Shown piece after piece: positions 24,609-32,437 of a stretch of 64,000 bases of DNA (its first letter is position 1; each line of letters begins with the position of its first letter). The notes under the pieces are model-generated. The model had not been told where the DNA came from. It searched no databases and was given only the letters and a program-made list of their open reading frames with translations. A program made the position numbers and the translations under genes. The DNA comes from Alkalicaulis satelles (GTDB lineage Bacteria > Pseudomonadota > Alphaproteobacteria > Caulobacterales > Maricaulaceae), in contig NZ_VWOJ01000001.1 in assembly GCF_008630495.1 (NCBI RefSeq), forward strand, positions 930,001 to 994,000, in the 5' to 3' direction.

Positions 24609-25961
24609 TCACATCCCGCGCATTCTGGGTCCCGCCGCGTCCATCAGGGCGGCCAGCGCCCAGACCAGGGCGTCGGCGCGGTCGGGGCTGGCGTGTTCAC
24701 CGGGCGCGCCGAAGGCGCACATCTGGTCCTCCAGCGCCGGGAAGCGTCCGGCATGGGCGACGCGGCCTGCCGCGTAGAGCGCGGCGGCCGGTTCGGCCCG
24801 GGCGCGCTTGCCGCGGCTGGCGCGCACCAGGCGCACCGGCAGGTCGCGCGCGGCGGCCTGCAGCACGGCGCGCACCATGTCGCCGCCCTGATTGGCCTCG
24901 GCCACCACACTGTCGGCGTCATGGGCCTCGAACGTTTCAGCCACCCGCGCCGCCCAGGCTTCGGGCCGGGCGTGGAGGGAGGCGTCGGCCAGGATCACGG
25001 CGCGCGAGGTGCGCCCGGTTCCGGCCGCGCCCGCCACGATGATCCCGCAGGCATCGCCCGATCCGTCGCCGGCGGGCGGGTCCACCGCCACCACGATGCG
25101 CTCGGGCTCGGGCGCTTCCAGGCGCAGGGCCTGTTCGATCAGGGCGCGGGTCCACACCGCGCCTTCAGGATCATCGACCAGCATGCCCTCCAGCTCCTGA
25201 CGGAACAGGTGAGAGCCGGCGTATTGGGCCTCCATGGCCTCGATAAAGCCCGGCGCCAGATTGTGCCGGTTCTCCACGGTGGCGTAGCGGGTCAGGGCGA
25301 CGCCGGGCGCCCCGATCAGGTTTTTCACCGCCGGTATGGCGCGCGGCGTGGTGGTGATCACCAGGCGCGGATCGGCGCCGAGCCGCAGGCCCAGGCGCAG
25401 CATGTCCAGCGTCTCCTGCGGGCGCGTCCAGGCAGCGAATTCATCGGCCCAGGCCGCATCAAATTGCGGCCCGCGAAGCCCGTCGGGGTCCTCGGCGCTG
25501 AAGGCGTAGCCCACTGCGCCGCCCGGCCAGACCACCCGCCGGCGCGAGACCTCATAGGCGGGGCGCTCATGGGGATAGCCCAGATTCATCAGGCCCGACG
25601 GCCCGCCCAGCATCACCTCGCGCACATCCTGAAAGGCCGGGCCCACCAGGGCGATGCGCCGGGCGCCGGCGGCGACCTGGGCGCGCACCCATTCGGCGCC
25701 CGCGCGCGTCTTGCCCGCGCCGCGCCCGCCCAGAAACATCCAGATGCGCCAGTCGCCGGGCGGCGCCGTCTGCTTACCATGCGCCCACTGGCGCCAGTCA
25801 TAGAGCCATTCCTCAGGCGGTTTCTTCCCCGCCCTCACCTCCTGCACGATAGGGTCCCATGCCGATGGATCGAGACAGCGCATCAAGACGAGCTTCGAAT
25901 TCGGCCACAAGCTGCTTGTGTTCTGCGCTTCCGGGCCGGGCATGGTGTTCGGGTGCGTCAC
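24609..25961 (-). CDS. GTA terminase large subunit (RcGTA g2 homologue)
   Basis: This ATPase-nuclease packages DNA into GTA heads. Its frame is 450 residues from the longest start. Walker A is FLGGRGAGKTRAG (about residues 76-88) and Walker B AAWADEFAAW (about 170-180). The nuclease domain follows with IVVAVDPPAGDGSGDACGI, VVAEANQGGDMV and the late ASPDRADALVWAL, all terminase signatures with the acidic residues present. The true start is uncertain: it overlaps g1, and the ATG at 25883 (MRCLDPSAWD...) would give a shorter overlap and a 424-residue protein closer to the family length. No strong ribosome binding site distinguishes the choices. The intact motifs argue that packaging is still under selection. 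Confidence 0.93.
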   Translation of the reverse strand: MTHPNTMPGPEAQNTSSLWPNSKLVLMRCLDPSAWDPIVQEVRAGKKPPEEWLYDWRQWAHGKQTAPPGDWRIWMFLGGRGAGKTRAGAEWVRAQVAAGARRIALVGPAFQDVREVMLGGPSGLMNLGYPHERPAYEVSRRRVVWPGGAVGYAFSAEDPDGLRGPQFDAAWADEFAAWTRPQETLDMLRLGLRLGADPRLVITTTPRAIPAVKNLIGAPGVALTRYATVENRHNLAPGFIEAMEAQYAGSHLFRQELEGMLVDDPEGAVWTRALIEQALRLEAPEPERIVVAVDPPAGDGSGDACGIIVAGAAGTGRTSRAVILADASLHARPEAWAARVAETFEAHDADSVVAEANQGGDMVRAVLQAAARDLPVRLVRASRGKRARAEPAAALYAAGRVAHAGRFPALEDQMCAFGAPGEHASPDRADALVWALAALMDAAGPRMRGM

Positions 25962-26298
25962 GCGATGCGGTCCTTGTCTCCGCCGCCTTGCGGCTGTGCC
26001 TGGTCATGGTCTGTTTCTCCAGCTGGGCGAGACGCCCGGTCAGCGTGTTGACGAAGGCCAGGATGCGGCCCGCGCGCTTCCAGTCGCCGGCTTCGGCTGC
26101 ATCCAGCGCCTGCTCGATCAGGCGCAAGGCCCGGGCCATAAGCCGCCCGGACTCGCTGGGGGGGAACACCTTGTCCAACCACCCGCAGCGCTGCTTTATG
26201 GTGGCCGGTTTCACGCCGTGGCGCCGGGCCAGCGCTTCAGGCGCCTCGCCGCTGAGCCAGGCGCGGTAAATCGCCTCCCAGTCCGGCGCCGCGGCCAT
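25813..26298 (-). CDS. GTA small-terminase-like protein (RcGTA g1 homologue)
   Basis: This 161-residue protein is first in the GTA cluster, where RcGTA has g1, a small-terminase-like subunit. The N-terminal part is a helix-turn-helix-like segment (DWEAIYRAWLSGEAPEALARRHGVKPATIKQRC), followed by helices RALRLIEQALDAAEAGDWKRAGRILAFVNTL and RLAQLEKQTM, the oligomerisation type region. The C-terminal third is polar and disordered-looking and ends within g2. The promoter for the GTA operon should lie upstream of 26298, but that region is largely repeats and no clear promoter or CtrA box was seen. Confidence 0.82.
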   Translation of the reverse strand: MAAAPDWEAIYRAWLSGEAPEALARRHGVKPATIKQRCGWLDKVFPPSESGRLMARALRLIEQALDAAEAGDWKRAGRILAFVNTLTGRLAQLEKQTMTRHSRKAAETRTASRDAPEHHARPGSAEHKQLVAEFEARLDALSRSIGMGPYRAGGEGGEETA

Positions 26299-26479
26299 CG
26301 CCCCAGCCCTCCATCTCGACCCTGCCCAAACCCTAACGCCCGCCCGCCCCGGCCGGATTTTTTGCGGGAGATCGCGGTCAAGGCTCTGGAAGTATTGGCG
26401 TGAGGGCGGGGATAGCGGGGGTGGTTATGCGCGGTTTGGGGGGCATGGCGCCGCACCCCTCACCTTACCTCTCCCCCCG

Positions 26480-26606
26480 CGTTTTCCCGGCGAAAGCCGG
26501 GATCCAGAAACACCAGCGCTGCTGGGCCCCGGCGTGCGCCGGGGAAACGCATGAGGGGGGCTTTGGGAGCACGACTTCAACCGCGGAAAGATGGATCGAA
26601 CGCCGC
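26480..26606 (-). repeat. Type A repeat copy A7 plus a 50-base type E tail
   Basis: Type A element in the orientation opposite to A1-A6 (begins CGTTTTCCCGGCGAAAGCC, ends GGCGTGCGCCGGGGAAACGC), followed by a segment with GGGCTTTGGGAGC and CCGCGGAAAGATGGATCG. The pair (A plus E) recurs at 27062-27188 in the same orientation, so the two copies bracket the GIY-YIG gene. Confidence 0.88.
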
Positions 26607-26618
26607 CCTCTCCCCTTG

Positions 26619-26688
26619 CGTTTTCCCGGCGAAAGCCGGGATCCAGAAACACCGCCGCACTGGGCCCCGGCTTGCGCCGGGGAAACGC
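26619..26688 (-). repeat. Type A double-hairpin repeat, copy A8
   Basis: Nearly identical to copy A9 (same AACACCGCCGCACTGG spacer) and in the same orientation. Its right end lies about 60 bases before the GIY-YIG start codon. Confidence 0.9.
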
Positions 26689-26750
26689 AGGTTGGGAAAG
26701 ACAAAGAACTTTTAGCTCGCAAACGCGCGCAGCCCTGTTACATTCCCCTC

Positions 26751-27050
26751 ATGCGCGAAGAGCCCTTTCAGCCTTGCGTGTATCTGATGGCCAGCCGGCG
26801 CAATGGCACGCTTTATTGCGGCTCCACCTCTTCGCCCGTCAGGCGCATCTGGCAGCATCGCGAGGGGATGGGCTCGGTATTCACCCGGAAATACCGGGTC
26901 AACCGGCTGGTCTGGTATGAATTTCACGGCCAGATGAGCGCCGCGCTCAAACGTGAGCTTCAGATCAAGGAGTGGCGCCGGCGCTGGAAGCTGGAGCTCA
27001 TCGAAACCGCCAATCCGGACTGGCGCGATCTCTACGAAGACTGGTTCTGA
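26751..27050 (+). CDS. GIY-YIG nuclease-domain protein (UPF0213-like)
   Basis: This single-domain GIY-YIG protein of 99 residues should be a small endonuclease. The fold's core signs are CVYLMASRRNGTLYCG (the 'GIY' and 'YIG' positions are YLM and YCG), the conserved arginine and histidine in SPVRRIWQHREG, and the glutamate in KRELQIKEWRRRWK, with WRDLYEDWF at the end. All catalytic-type residues are present. It starts with ATG at 26751 and shows no strong ribosome binding site. It lies on the plus strand between two type A repeats, with about 60 and 12 bases to them, in a region otherwise devoted to the minus-strand GTA cluster. The cellular role of this family is poorly known; see the finding on its link with the repeats. 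Confidence 0.88.
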   Translation: MREEPFQPCVYLMASRRNGTLYCGSTSSPVRRIWQHREGMGSVFTRKYRVNRLVWYEFHGQMSAALKRELQIKEWRRRWKLELIETANPDWRDLYEDWF

Positions 27051-27061
27051 TCCGCCCCCTG

Positions 27062-27188
27062 CGTTTTCCCGGCGAAAGCCGGGATCCAGAAACACCGCCG
27101 CACTGGACCCCGGCTTGCGCCGGGGAAACGCAAGAGGGGGGCTTTGGGGGCAAGACTTCAGCCGCGGAAAGATGGATCGAACGCCGCC
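27062..27188 (-). repeat. Type A repeat copy A9 plus type E tail
   Basis: Second A-plus-E pair, matching 26480-26606 with few changes and in the same orientation. It begins 12 bases after the GIY-YIG stop and ends at the stop of the TPR gene. Confidence 0.88.
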
Positions 27189-27190
27189 CA

Positions 27191-27748
27191 CTACCCCGAG
27201 GGCTCGACCACGAAGCGGGTGAGTTCCTGGCGGGCGAGGGCGAAGCCGGGATTGGCGTCCAGGGCGGCCTGGAGATCGTCATAGGCGCCGGCCAGATCGC
27301 CGGCCTGTTCGCGCGACAGGGCGCGGTTGAAATAGGCGTGGGAGGGCCGGTCAAAGCCCAGATCCAGCGCGCGGGTGAAGTGCTCCGCCGCGCCGGTGAA
27401 ATCCTCCAACCCCATCATCGCCACGCCGCGATTATGCCAGAAGGCGGGCTTGTCCGCATCCAGGCGCAGCGCCCGGTCGAACTGGACCAGCGCCTCGTCC
27501 GAGCGTCCGGCGCGGTGCAGCAGAATGCCCAGATTATTGTGGGTGGCGGCCCGGTCGCGCGGGGTCAGGCGCATATCCTCCAGCCCCGCCTCGCAGCGGC
27601 GCAGCGTGGCCGCGCGGCCCCGGTCGCCTGCTTCAACCGCGTGATAACAGGCCTCGGCCTGGCTGGAGCCCATGATCACCTGGGCCTGCGCGCCCGGTGC
27701 GGCGAGGGCCGCAGCCATCAGCGCCAGTGGAATCGCCGCGTGTTTCAT
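27191..27748 (-). CDS. Secreted tetratricopeptide-repeat protein
   Basis: This 185-residue protein has a signal peptide (MKHAAIPLALMAAALAAPG, cleavage after AQA at about residue 22) and then four TPR-like units, the clearest being THNNLGILLHRAGRSDEALV, FWHNRGVAMMGLEDFTGA and AYFNRALSREQAGDLAGA. Such proteins scaffold protein contacts in the periplasm. A cysteine pair in the first unit (EACYHA, LRRCEAG) could form a disulfide. It runs towards the GTA repeats and lies next to ctrA, from which a terminator separates it. Its partner is unknown. Confidence 0.85.
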   Translation of the reverse strand: MKHAAIPLALMAAALAAPGAQAQVIMGSSQAEACYHAVEAGDRGRAATLRRCEAGLEDMRLTPRDRAATHNNLGILLHRAGRSDEALVQFDRALRLDADKPAFWHNRGVAMMGLEDFTGAAEHFTRALDLGFDRPSHAYFNRALSREQAGDLAGAYDDLQAALDANPGFALARQELTRFVVEPSG

Positions 27749-27797
27749 GACCCTGAATATAGCACGACCCCGCAGGCGCGGCGAGCCGATGTGAAAC

Positions 27798-27823
27798 AGC
27801 CCCGGAGACGGGCTCCGGGGCTG
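27798..27823 (-). terminator. Intrinsic terminator after ctrA
   Basis: CAGCCCCGGAG-CCCG-CTCCGGGGCTG on the minus strand is an 11-base perfect stem followed by TTTC. It lies 26 bases beyond the ctrA stop and upstream of the TPR gene. Confidence 0.8.
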
Positions 27824-27848
27824 TGATCATTGGGCTGGATCCTGGGGA

Positions 27849-28544
27849 TCAGGCCGATTTGGCCTCTTCGACCGGATCGCGCAGCACATAGCCGCGGCCC
27901 CACACGGTCTCGATATGATTGTCGCCGCTATTGGCCGCCGACAGCTTCTTGCGCAGCTTGCAGATGAACACGTCGATGATCTTCAGCTCCGGCTCGTCCA
28001 TGCCGCCATAGAGATGGTTGAGGAACATCTCCTTGGTCAGCGTGGTGCCCTTGCGCAGGGAGAGCAGCTCGAGCATCTGGTATTCCTTGCCGGTCAGATG
28101 CACGCGCTGGCCGGCCACCTCGACGGTCTTGGCGTCGAGATTGACCGCGATCTCGCCGGTGCGGATGATCGACTGGGAATGGCCCTTGGAGCGGCGCACC
28201 ACGGCGTGGATGCGCGCGATCAGCTCTTCCTTGTGGAAGGGCTTGGTCATGTAGTCGTCGGCGCCCGAGCCCAGGCCGCGCACCTTGTTATCGATATCGG
28301 CATTGCCCGACAGGATCAGGATGGGCGTGTCCACCTTGGCCACGCGCAGGGTCTTGAGCACGTCAAACCCCGGCATGTCCGGCAGATTGAGATCCAGAAG
28401 AATGATGTCGTAATCGTACAGCTTGCCGAGATCGACGCCCTCCTCGCCGAGGTCGGTGACATAGATGTTGAAGCCTTCCGACTTCAGCATCAGCTCGATC
28501 CCCTGCGCCGTGGCGCGATCGTCTTCAATCAGCAGAACCCGCAT
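27849..28544 (-). CDS. ctrA: Cell-cycle response regulator CtrA
   Basis: This is the master cell-cycle regulator of alphaproteobacteria, 231 residues, exactly the Caulobacter length. The receiver domain (1-120) has the acidic pair EDD at 7-9, the phospho-acceptor Asp51 in [13 protein letters not shown], and the lysine in TKPFHKEE. The C-terminal winged-helix DNA-binding domain includes [24 protein letters not shown] and [20 protein letters not shown], which are hallmarks of CtrA. The ATG at 28544 follows GGGAGGGGG; the frame to 28595 is not needed. In relatives CtrA controls flagellar, division and GTA genes, all of which occur in this window. Its upstream region is rich in GANTC methylation sites, suggesting CcrM control. 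Confidence 0.97.
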   Translation of the reverse strand: MRVLLIEDDRATAQGIELMLKSEGFNIYVTDLGEEGVDLGKLYDYDIILLDLNLPDMPGFDVLKTLRVAKVDTPILILSGNADIDNKVRGLGSGADDYMTKPFHKEELIARIHAVVRRSKGHSQSIIRTGEIAVNLDAKTVEVAGQRVHLTGKEYQMLELLSLRKGTTLTKEMFLNHLYGGMDEPELKIIDVFICKLRKKLSAANSGDNHIETVWGRGYVLRDPVEEAKSA

Positions 28545-28572
28545 CGGTTCCCCCTCCCAAGGCATCCGCGGC

Positions 28573-28716
28573 GAATCATCCACCTCGCCGGACACTCAAA
28601 GCGTTAACCTTGTTCGCACTGTGAGGCGAGAAGTCCTTAAAGGAAGTTAACAGCGGTTTGACTCCTGTGGCCGAATCGAGTCCGGGGGCGGCTCTATCAC
28701 AGCCGCCCCCGGAGTC
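28573..28716. promoter_or_regulatory. ctrA upstream region with five GANTC (CcrM) sites
   Basis: GANTC sites lie at 28573-28577, 28660-28664, 28673-28677, 28678-28682 and 28712-28716, in the 170 bases upstream of ctrA. In Caulobacter the ctrA P1 promoter contains a CcrM GANTC site whose methylation state times expression. TTAA tetramers at 28637-28640 and 28647-28650 resemble a CtrA box but with six bases between instead of seven, so autoregulation is only a possibility. Confidence 0.55.
28683..28712. terminator. Strong hairpin between the KamA-like gene and ctrA
   Basis: CCGGGGGCGGCT-CTATCAC-AGCCGCCCCCGG is a perfect 12-base stem. It lies 25 bases beyond the stop of the radical SAM gene, where a terminator is expected, though no T-run follows on the minus strand. 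It sits inside the ctrA upstream region, flanked on both sides by GAGTC sites. Confidence 0.55.
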
Positions 28717-28736
28717 TCAAAGGGTTAACAGGTGCG

Positions 28737-30182
28737 TTATTCCGCAGCGTTCAGCAGCATCGGGGCCAGCGCGCCCAGCAGGGCGCCCCATTTATCCCCA
28801 TCTGAACGCACCCGGCCGTCATAGAGGATGCGGTCCTCATAGCCGGTGATCCACAAGGCGTCCGGATTGCGCCGCGCGATCACCAGATCGCCCTGGGCGT
28901 CGTTATGGGGCGTGCGGTGCAGGCGGAAAATGACCAGGCCGTCAGCCAGCGCCTCGCCCATCTCGCCGCCCAGCGCGGCCAGACGCTCATCGCCGTCGAT
29001 CACGGCCACCATCTCCATCTTGCCGGCCTCGGTGGACAGGGCGAAGCGCGAGCGCTCAATCCCGGACAGATTGGCCTGGCTGTCTGCGTGCAGCTTCCAG
29101 GCCTTTTCCACCGGCACGGCGAAGGCGCGATGGCCCTCGATCTCGCGGCATTGGAAGAAATAGTGATTATTGATCCCCATGCGCTTGAGCTCCTGCTGGA
29201 GCAGGCGCAGCGTATCGGCGTCGTCATTCACGTCGTCGATGATCGGGGTCTGGTTCTCCATGGTGATCCAGGGCCGCGCGCCCAGGCCGTGGGCGGCCCG
29301 CTCCACCAGCGGATTGCGCAAGAGCCGTCCGGCCTCGTCGCGCACATACTCGCCCTCCTCGCCCAGCATCAGGAACTCGTCGGGGTGGGTGAAGTGGACC
29401 ATGAAGGCGAGCAGCACTTGCGGGTGCAGCTCGTGGAACAGGTCGAGCATCTCCAGGAAATTATCGTCGAAGCGCTCGGGGAAGAAGGCCATCTCCTTGG
29501 TGCCGATCCGGATCACCTCAAGGCCGGCTTCGGCCAGCCCGTTGAGATAGTCGAACAGATTGCGGTTGGAGAGCACCATCGGATCGCCGCCCGACAGCAG
29601 CGCCTCGCGGATTTTCGGCTTACCGGTGATCTCGCCGCGTTCCACAGCCTCGTTATGGCCCTCGATATACTGGCGGATCTCGTGGATGGAGGCGGTGTCC
29701 TTGGAGGTCTTGCCGGTGAGGAAATCCGAGCGGTAGCAATAGCGGCACCAGCTCGAACACGCGCGCACCACATAAAGCAGCACCAGCTCGTATTTGTGCA
29801 AAAGGCCCGGCACGGGGCTGTATTTGAGCTGGTTGGACGGATCGGCCTCGCCGGACAGATCGTCCATCTCTTCGGGGCGCGCCTTGATCAGATTGCGCAC
29901 CGCGCGCGAACGCACGGCCAGATCGAGATAATAGTCCGTGGCCCGCGGCGGCAGCCGGTCCGACACGCCAGAGGCTTCCAGCGCATCGAGCTCGCTTTCA
30001 GAATATACCGCTGCGCCGCCGCGCGCGACATAGTCGCGATAGCGCGCGATATCATGCACCACATAGCGGTTGAAGCGCGTCTCATCGATCTGCGCGTAGA
30101 CATTGTCCTTGTGGCGGCGCGAGACCGCCTTGAGTTTCGGGCGCGACCCGGCGATGCGCTCAGGCTTGTGGTCAAACGGCAT
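28737..30182 (-). CDS. KamA-family radical SAM protein (lysine 2,3-aminomutase-like)
   Basis: This 481-residue radical SAM protein belongs to the lysine 2,3-aminomutase family, which uses an iron-sulfur cluster, S-adenosylmethionine and PLP to move amino groups. The cluster-binding motif is ACSSWCRYCY (CxxxCxxC, about residues 142-149). The following REALLSGGDPMVLSN and the substrate-barrel region (IRIGTKEMAFFPERF) fit the family, as does NQTPIIDDVNDD. The C-terminus is longer than in clostridial KamA. No EpmA-type partner or lysine-catabolic gene is nearby, so the substrate is open; the protein may be a distinct subfamily. AGGAGGAG precedes the ATG. It runs towards ctrA and is followed by a hairpin. 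Confidence 0.85.
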   Translation of the reverse strand: MPFDHKPERIAGSRPKLKAVSRRHKDNVYAQIDETRFNRYVVHDIARYRDYVARGGAAVYSESELDALEASGVSDRLPPRATDYYLDLAVRSRAVRNLIKARPEEMDDLSGEADPSNQLKYSPVPGLLHKYELVLLYVVRACSSWCRYCYRSDFLTGKTSKDTASIHEIRQYIEGHNEAVERGEITGKPKIREALLSGGDPMVLSNRNLFDYLNGLAEAGLEVIRIGTKEMAFFPERFDDNFLEMLDLFHELHPQVLLAFMVHFTHPDEFLMLGEEGEYVRDEAGRLLRNPLVERAAHGLGARPWITMENQTPIIDDVNDDADTLRLLQQELKRMGINNHYFFQCREIEGHRAFAVPVEKAWKLHADSQANLSGIERSRFALSTEAGKMEMVAVIDGDERLAALGGEMGEALADGLVIFRLHRTPHNDAQGDLVIARRNPDALWITGYEDRILYDGRVRSDGDKWGALLGALAPMLLNAAE

Positions 30183-30501
30183 GGCTCCTCCTCGTCGTCG
30201 ATGGCTCGGCGGCGGCGACAGCGCCAGCGATGTGAGTTCTTCTGCGGACGCGCCGCATGGGGGCGCTTTTCAACCCGGTACGGGCCGCGCGCCCGGCTGG
30301 CCCTTCGATCAGGGCGCAAGCCGCCAGCGCGAGGGGGAAAATAGTGATTTCTGGAGCGAATGGAACAGGCTGACGGTATTTTTGCGCCTGATGATAATTA
30401 ATCCTGGCGGGCCGCTGCGTTTACGCCGTTGAAACCGCAATGAGGTTAAAACGGAAGTCCGATGGCGCAAAACGCGCTGGCAACAAGGCGGAACCGCCCC
30501 C
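30183..30501. other. Divergent intergenic region, KamA-like gene / fliI
   Basis: These 319 bases hold the promoters of the two divergent genes. Features seen are an AT-richer patch around 30370-30405 with TTAA at 30398-30401, and GGTTAAAAC at 30444-30452, either of which could be a CtrA half-site for the flagellar genes. No full TTAA-N7-TTAA box and no certain sigma-54 promoter was found. Confidence 0.4.
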
Positions 30502-31827
30502 GTGCAAAGCCTGATCGAGAGACTCTCCAGCGTTGAGACGCGCCGCTTCAGGGGCCGCGTGAGCGCTGTGAATGGCCTGCTGATCGAGGCCTCGGGGCCG
30601 CCCCAGGCGCTGCGCCTGGGCGCTCATGCGGTGCTGGATGCAGCGCCCGGAACCGAACCGGCCGCCTGCGAGGTGGTGGGCTTTCGCGGCGAGACCGCCC
30701 TGATGATGGCTTATGGCGACCTGGCGGGCGTGCGGCCCGGCGCAGGCGCGCGAATCGTTCCGGAAGGGGTGGCGATTCGCCCCAGCCGGGCCTGGCTCGG
30801 CCGGGTGATTGACAGCTTCGCCCGCCCGCGCGACGGGCTGGGCGCCCTGCCCGACGGTCCGGCGGACTATCCGCTGAAAGGCCGCCCGCCCTGCGCCCAT
30901 GCGCGCCAGAGGCTGGGCGAACGCCTGGATCTGGGCGTGCGCGCGCTCAATCTGTTCGCCCCCATGCGCAAGGGCCAGCGCCTGGGCGTGTTCGCCGGGT
31001 CGGGCGTGGGCAAATCGGTGCTCATGGGCATGCTGGCGCGCGGATCGGGCGCCGATGTGATCGTCATCGGCCTGATCGGCGAGCGCGGGCGCGAGGCGCG
31101 CGAGTTTGTCGAGGACGTGCTGGGCGCGGACGGGCGCGCGCGCTCGGTGGTGATCACCGAGACCTCCGACGCCCCCGCCCTGGCGCGGCGGCGCGCGGCC
31201 TATGTGACTATGGCCACGGCCGAGTATTTCCGCGATCAGGGCCTGAACGTGTTGTGCCTGATGGATTCGGTGACGCGCTTTGCGCTGGCCCAGCGCGAGA
31301 TCGGGCTGGCGGCGGGCGAACCGCCCACCACGCGCGGCTACACCCCGTCAGTGTTCGCCGAACTGCCCGCCCTGCTGGAGCGGGCCGGGCCGGGGCCGGA
31401 AGGCTCGGGCTCCATCACCGGCCTGTTCACCGTGCTGGTGGACGGCGATGATCACAACGAGCCCATCGCCGATGCGGTGCGCGGCATTCTGGACGGCCAT
31501 ATCGTCATGAGCCGGGCCATCGCCGAGCGCGGCCGCTTCCCGGCCATTGACGTGCTCAAATCGATTTCGCGCACTGCGCCGGAGGTTTACGCGCCCGAAG
31601 AGGCGCCCCTGGCGATCGAGGCGCGCAAGCTCCTGGCGGCCTATGCCGACATGGAGGAACTGATCCGTCTGGGCGCCTATGCCCACGGAACCAACCCGGA
31701 GGTGGACCGGGCCATTGCGGTCAACGCACCGCTCGAAGCCTTGCTGGCGCAAACAAGAGACGAGGCCTCCTCGATTGAGGAGAGCTTTGCGTTGCTGGCG
31801 GGCGTATTGGTGGAACAGGAAGGGTAG
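30502..31827 (+). CDS. fliI: Flagellar export ATPase FliI
   Basis: FliI (441 residues) is the hexameric ATPase that powers unfolding and delivery of flagellar export substrates at the base of the flagellum, with FliH and FliJ. The P-loop is AGSGVGKS (about residues 165-172). [37 protein letters not shown] and [20 protein letters not shown] are standard for FliI/F1-beta-like ATPases. The start is GTG at 30502 with AAGGCGG upstream. The four-base gap to fliJ makes them one operon. The opposite-facing ctrA two genes away fits the known control of flagellar genes by CtrA. Confidence 0.96.
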   Translation: MQSLIERLSSVETRRFRGRVSAVNGLLIEASGPPQALRLGAHAVLDAAPGTEPAACEVVGFRGETALMMAYGDLAGVRPGAGARIVPEGVAIRPSRAWLGRVIDSFARPRDGLGALPDGPADYPLKGRPPCAHARQRLGERLDLGVRALNLFAPMRKGQRLGVFAGSGVGKSVLMGMLARGSGADVIVIGLIGERGREAREFVEDVLGADGRARSVVITETSDAPALARRRAAYVTMATAEYFRDQGLNVLCLMDSVTRFALAQREIGLAAGEPPTTRGYTPSVFAELPALLERAGPGPEGSGSITGLFTVLVDGDDHNEPIADAVRGILDGHIVMSRAIAERGRFPAIDVLKSISRTAPEVYAPEEAPLAIEARKLLAAYADMEELIRLGAYAHGTNPEVDRAIAVNAPLEALLAQTRDEASSIEESFALLAGVLVEQEG

Positions 31828-31830
31828 ACG

Positions 31831-32250
31831 ATGGCGGCGAGATCACACGCGCCCTTGATCCGGCTGGCGCGGTTCAAGGTCGAGGAATTGCAAAAACAGA
31901 TGGCGGAGATCGAGCGCATCCGCGCCTCGATCCGCGAACAGATCACCCGGCTGGAAGAAAGCGTGCCCGAGGAACAGTCCGTGGCCAGCGAGTCCCGCGA
32001 GGGCTATCTGGCCTATGGCAGCTATGCCCGCTCGGTGATCCAGCGCAAGGACAAGCTGCGCGCCTCGATGGAGGAAGTCGACGCCCAGGCCGATGACATC
32101 CGCGCGCGCATGGAACAGGCCTTCGCCGAGCTGAAAAAGTACGAACTGCTCGAGGAGCGCCGGCTGATGCGCCTGCAGGACGCTGCGCGCATGGCCGAAC
32201 AGGCCGAGATGGACGAGATCGCCGGCCAGCGCCTGCGCAGCGCGCACTAG
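31831..32250 (+). CDS. fliJ: Flagellar export chaperone/stalk protein FliJ
   Basis: FliJ (139 residues) is a long antiparallel coiled-coil protein that fits into the FliI hexamer like the gamma stalk of F1 ATPase and escorts export chaperones. The whole sequence is helical with heptad character, starting LIRLARFKVEELQKQMAEIERIR and continuing through REQITRLEESVPEEQ to RRLMRLQDAARMAEQ. Identity rests on length, coiled coil and position directly behind fliI. A strong terminator follows, ending the two-gene operon. Confidence 0.9.
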   Translation: MAARSHAPLIRLARFKVEELQKQMAEIERIRASIREQITRLEESVPEEQSVASESREGYLAYGSYARSVIQRKDKLRASMEEVDAQADDIRARMEQAFAELKKYELLEERRLMRLQDAARMAEQAEMDEIAGQRLRSAH

Positions 32251-32278
32251 GACTTTCCTGGCTTCACCGTTCACACAG

Positions 32279-32307
32279 CCCCGGCGCGCCATCGCGCCGG
32301 GGTTTTT
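32279..32307 (+). terminator. Intrinsic terminator after fliJ
   Basis: CCCCGGCGCG-CCAT-CGCGCCGGGG is a perfect 10-base stem followed at once by TTTTT. It is the clearest rho-independent terminator in the window and closes the fliIJ operon. Confidence 0.93.
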
Positions 32308-32437
32308 ACCCATGTCCGCCACGCCTTCGCCCTGAAACCGGCGCCGGAGCGCGAAACACTGGCCGCGTTCAAGTTTGGAGCTAGGCTGACGGGGGCGTCT
32401 TGTGTTAATCTCTTGTTCATCACTGAGGGGACGAAGC

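Noticed and set aside
9895-26298. Complete prophage
   Set aside because: There is no integrase, replication, lysis or repressor gene and no attachment sites; gene order and families match the GTA structural cluster.
15084-27188. Possible CRISPR array from the recurrent ~30-base arms
   Set aside because: Spacing is irregular, spacers are themselves repeated, arms are paired hairpins and no cas gene is present.
28637-28650. CtrA autoregulatory box before ctrA
   Set aside because: The two TTAA halves are separated by six bases, not the seven of the known consensus, so I list it only as a possibility.
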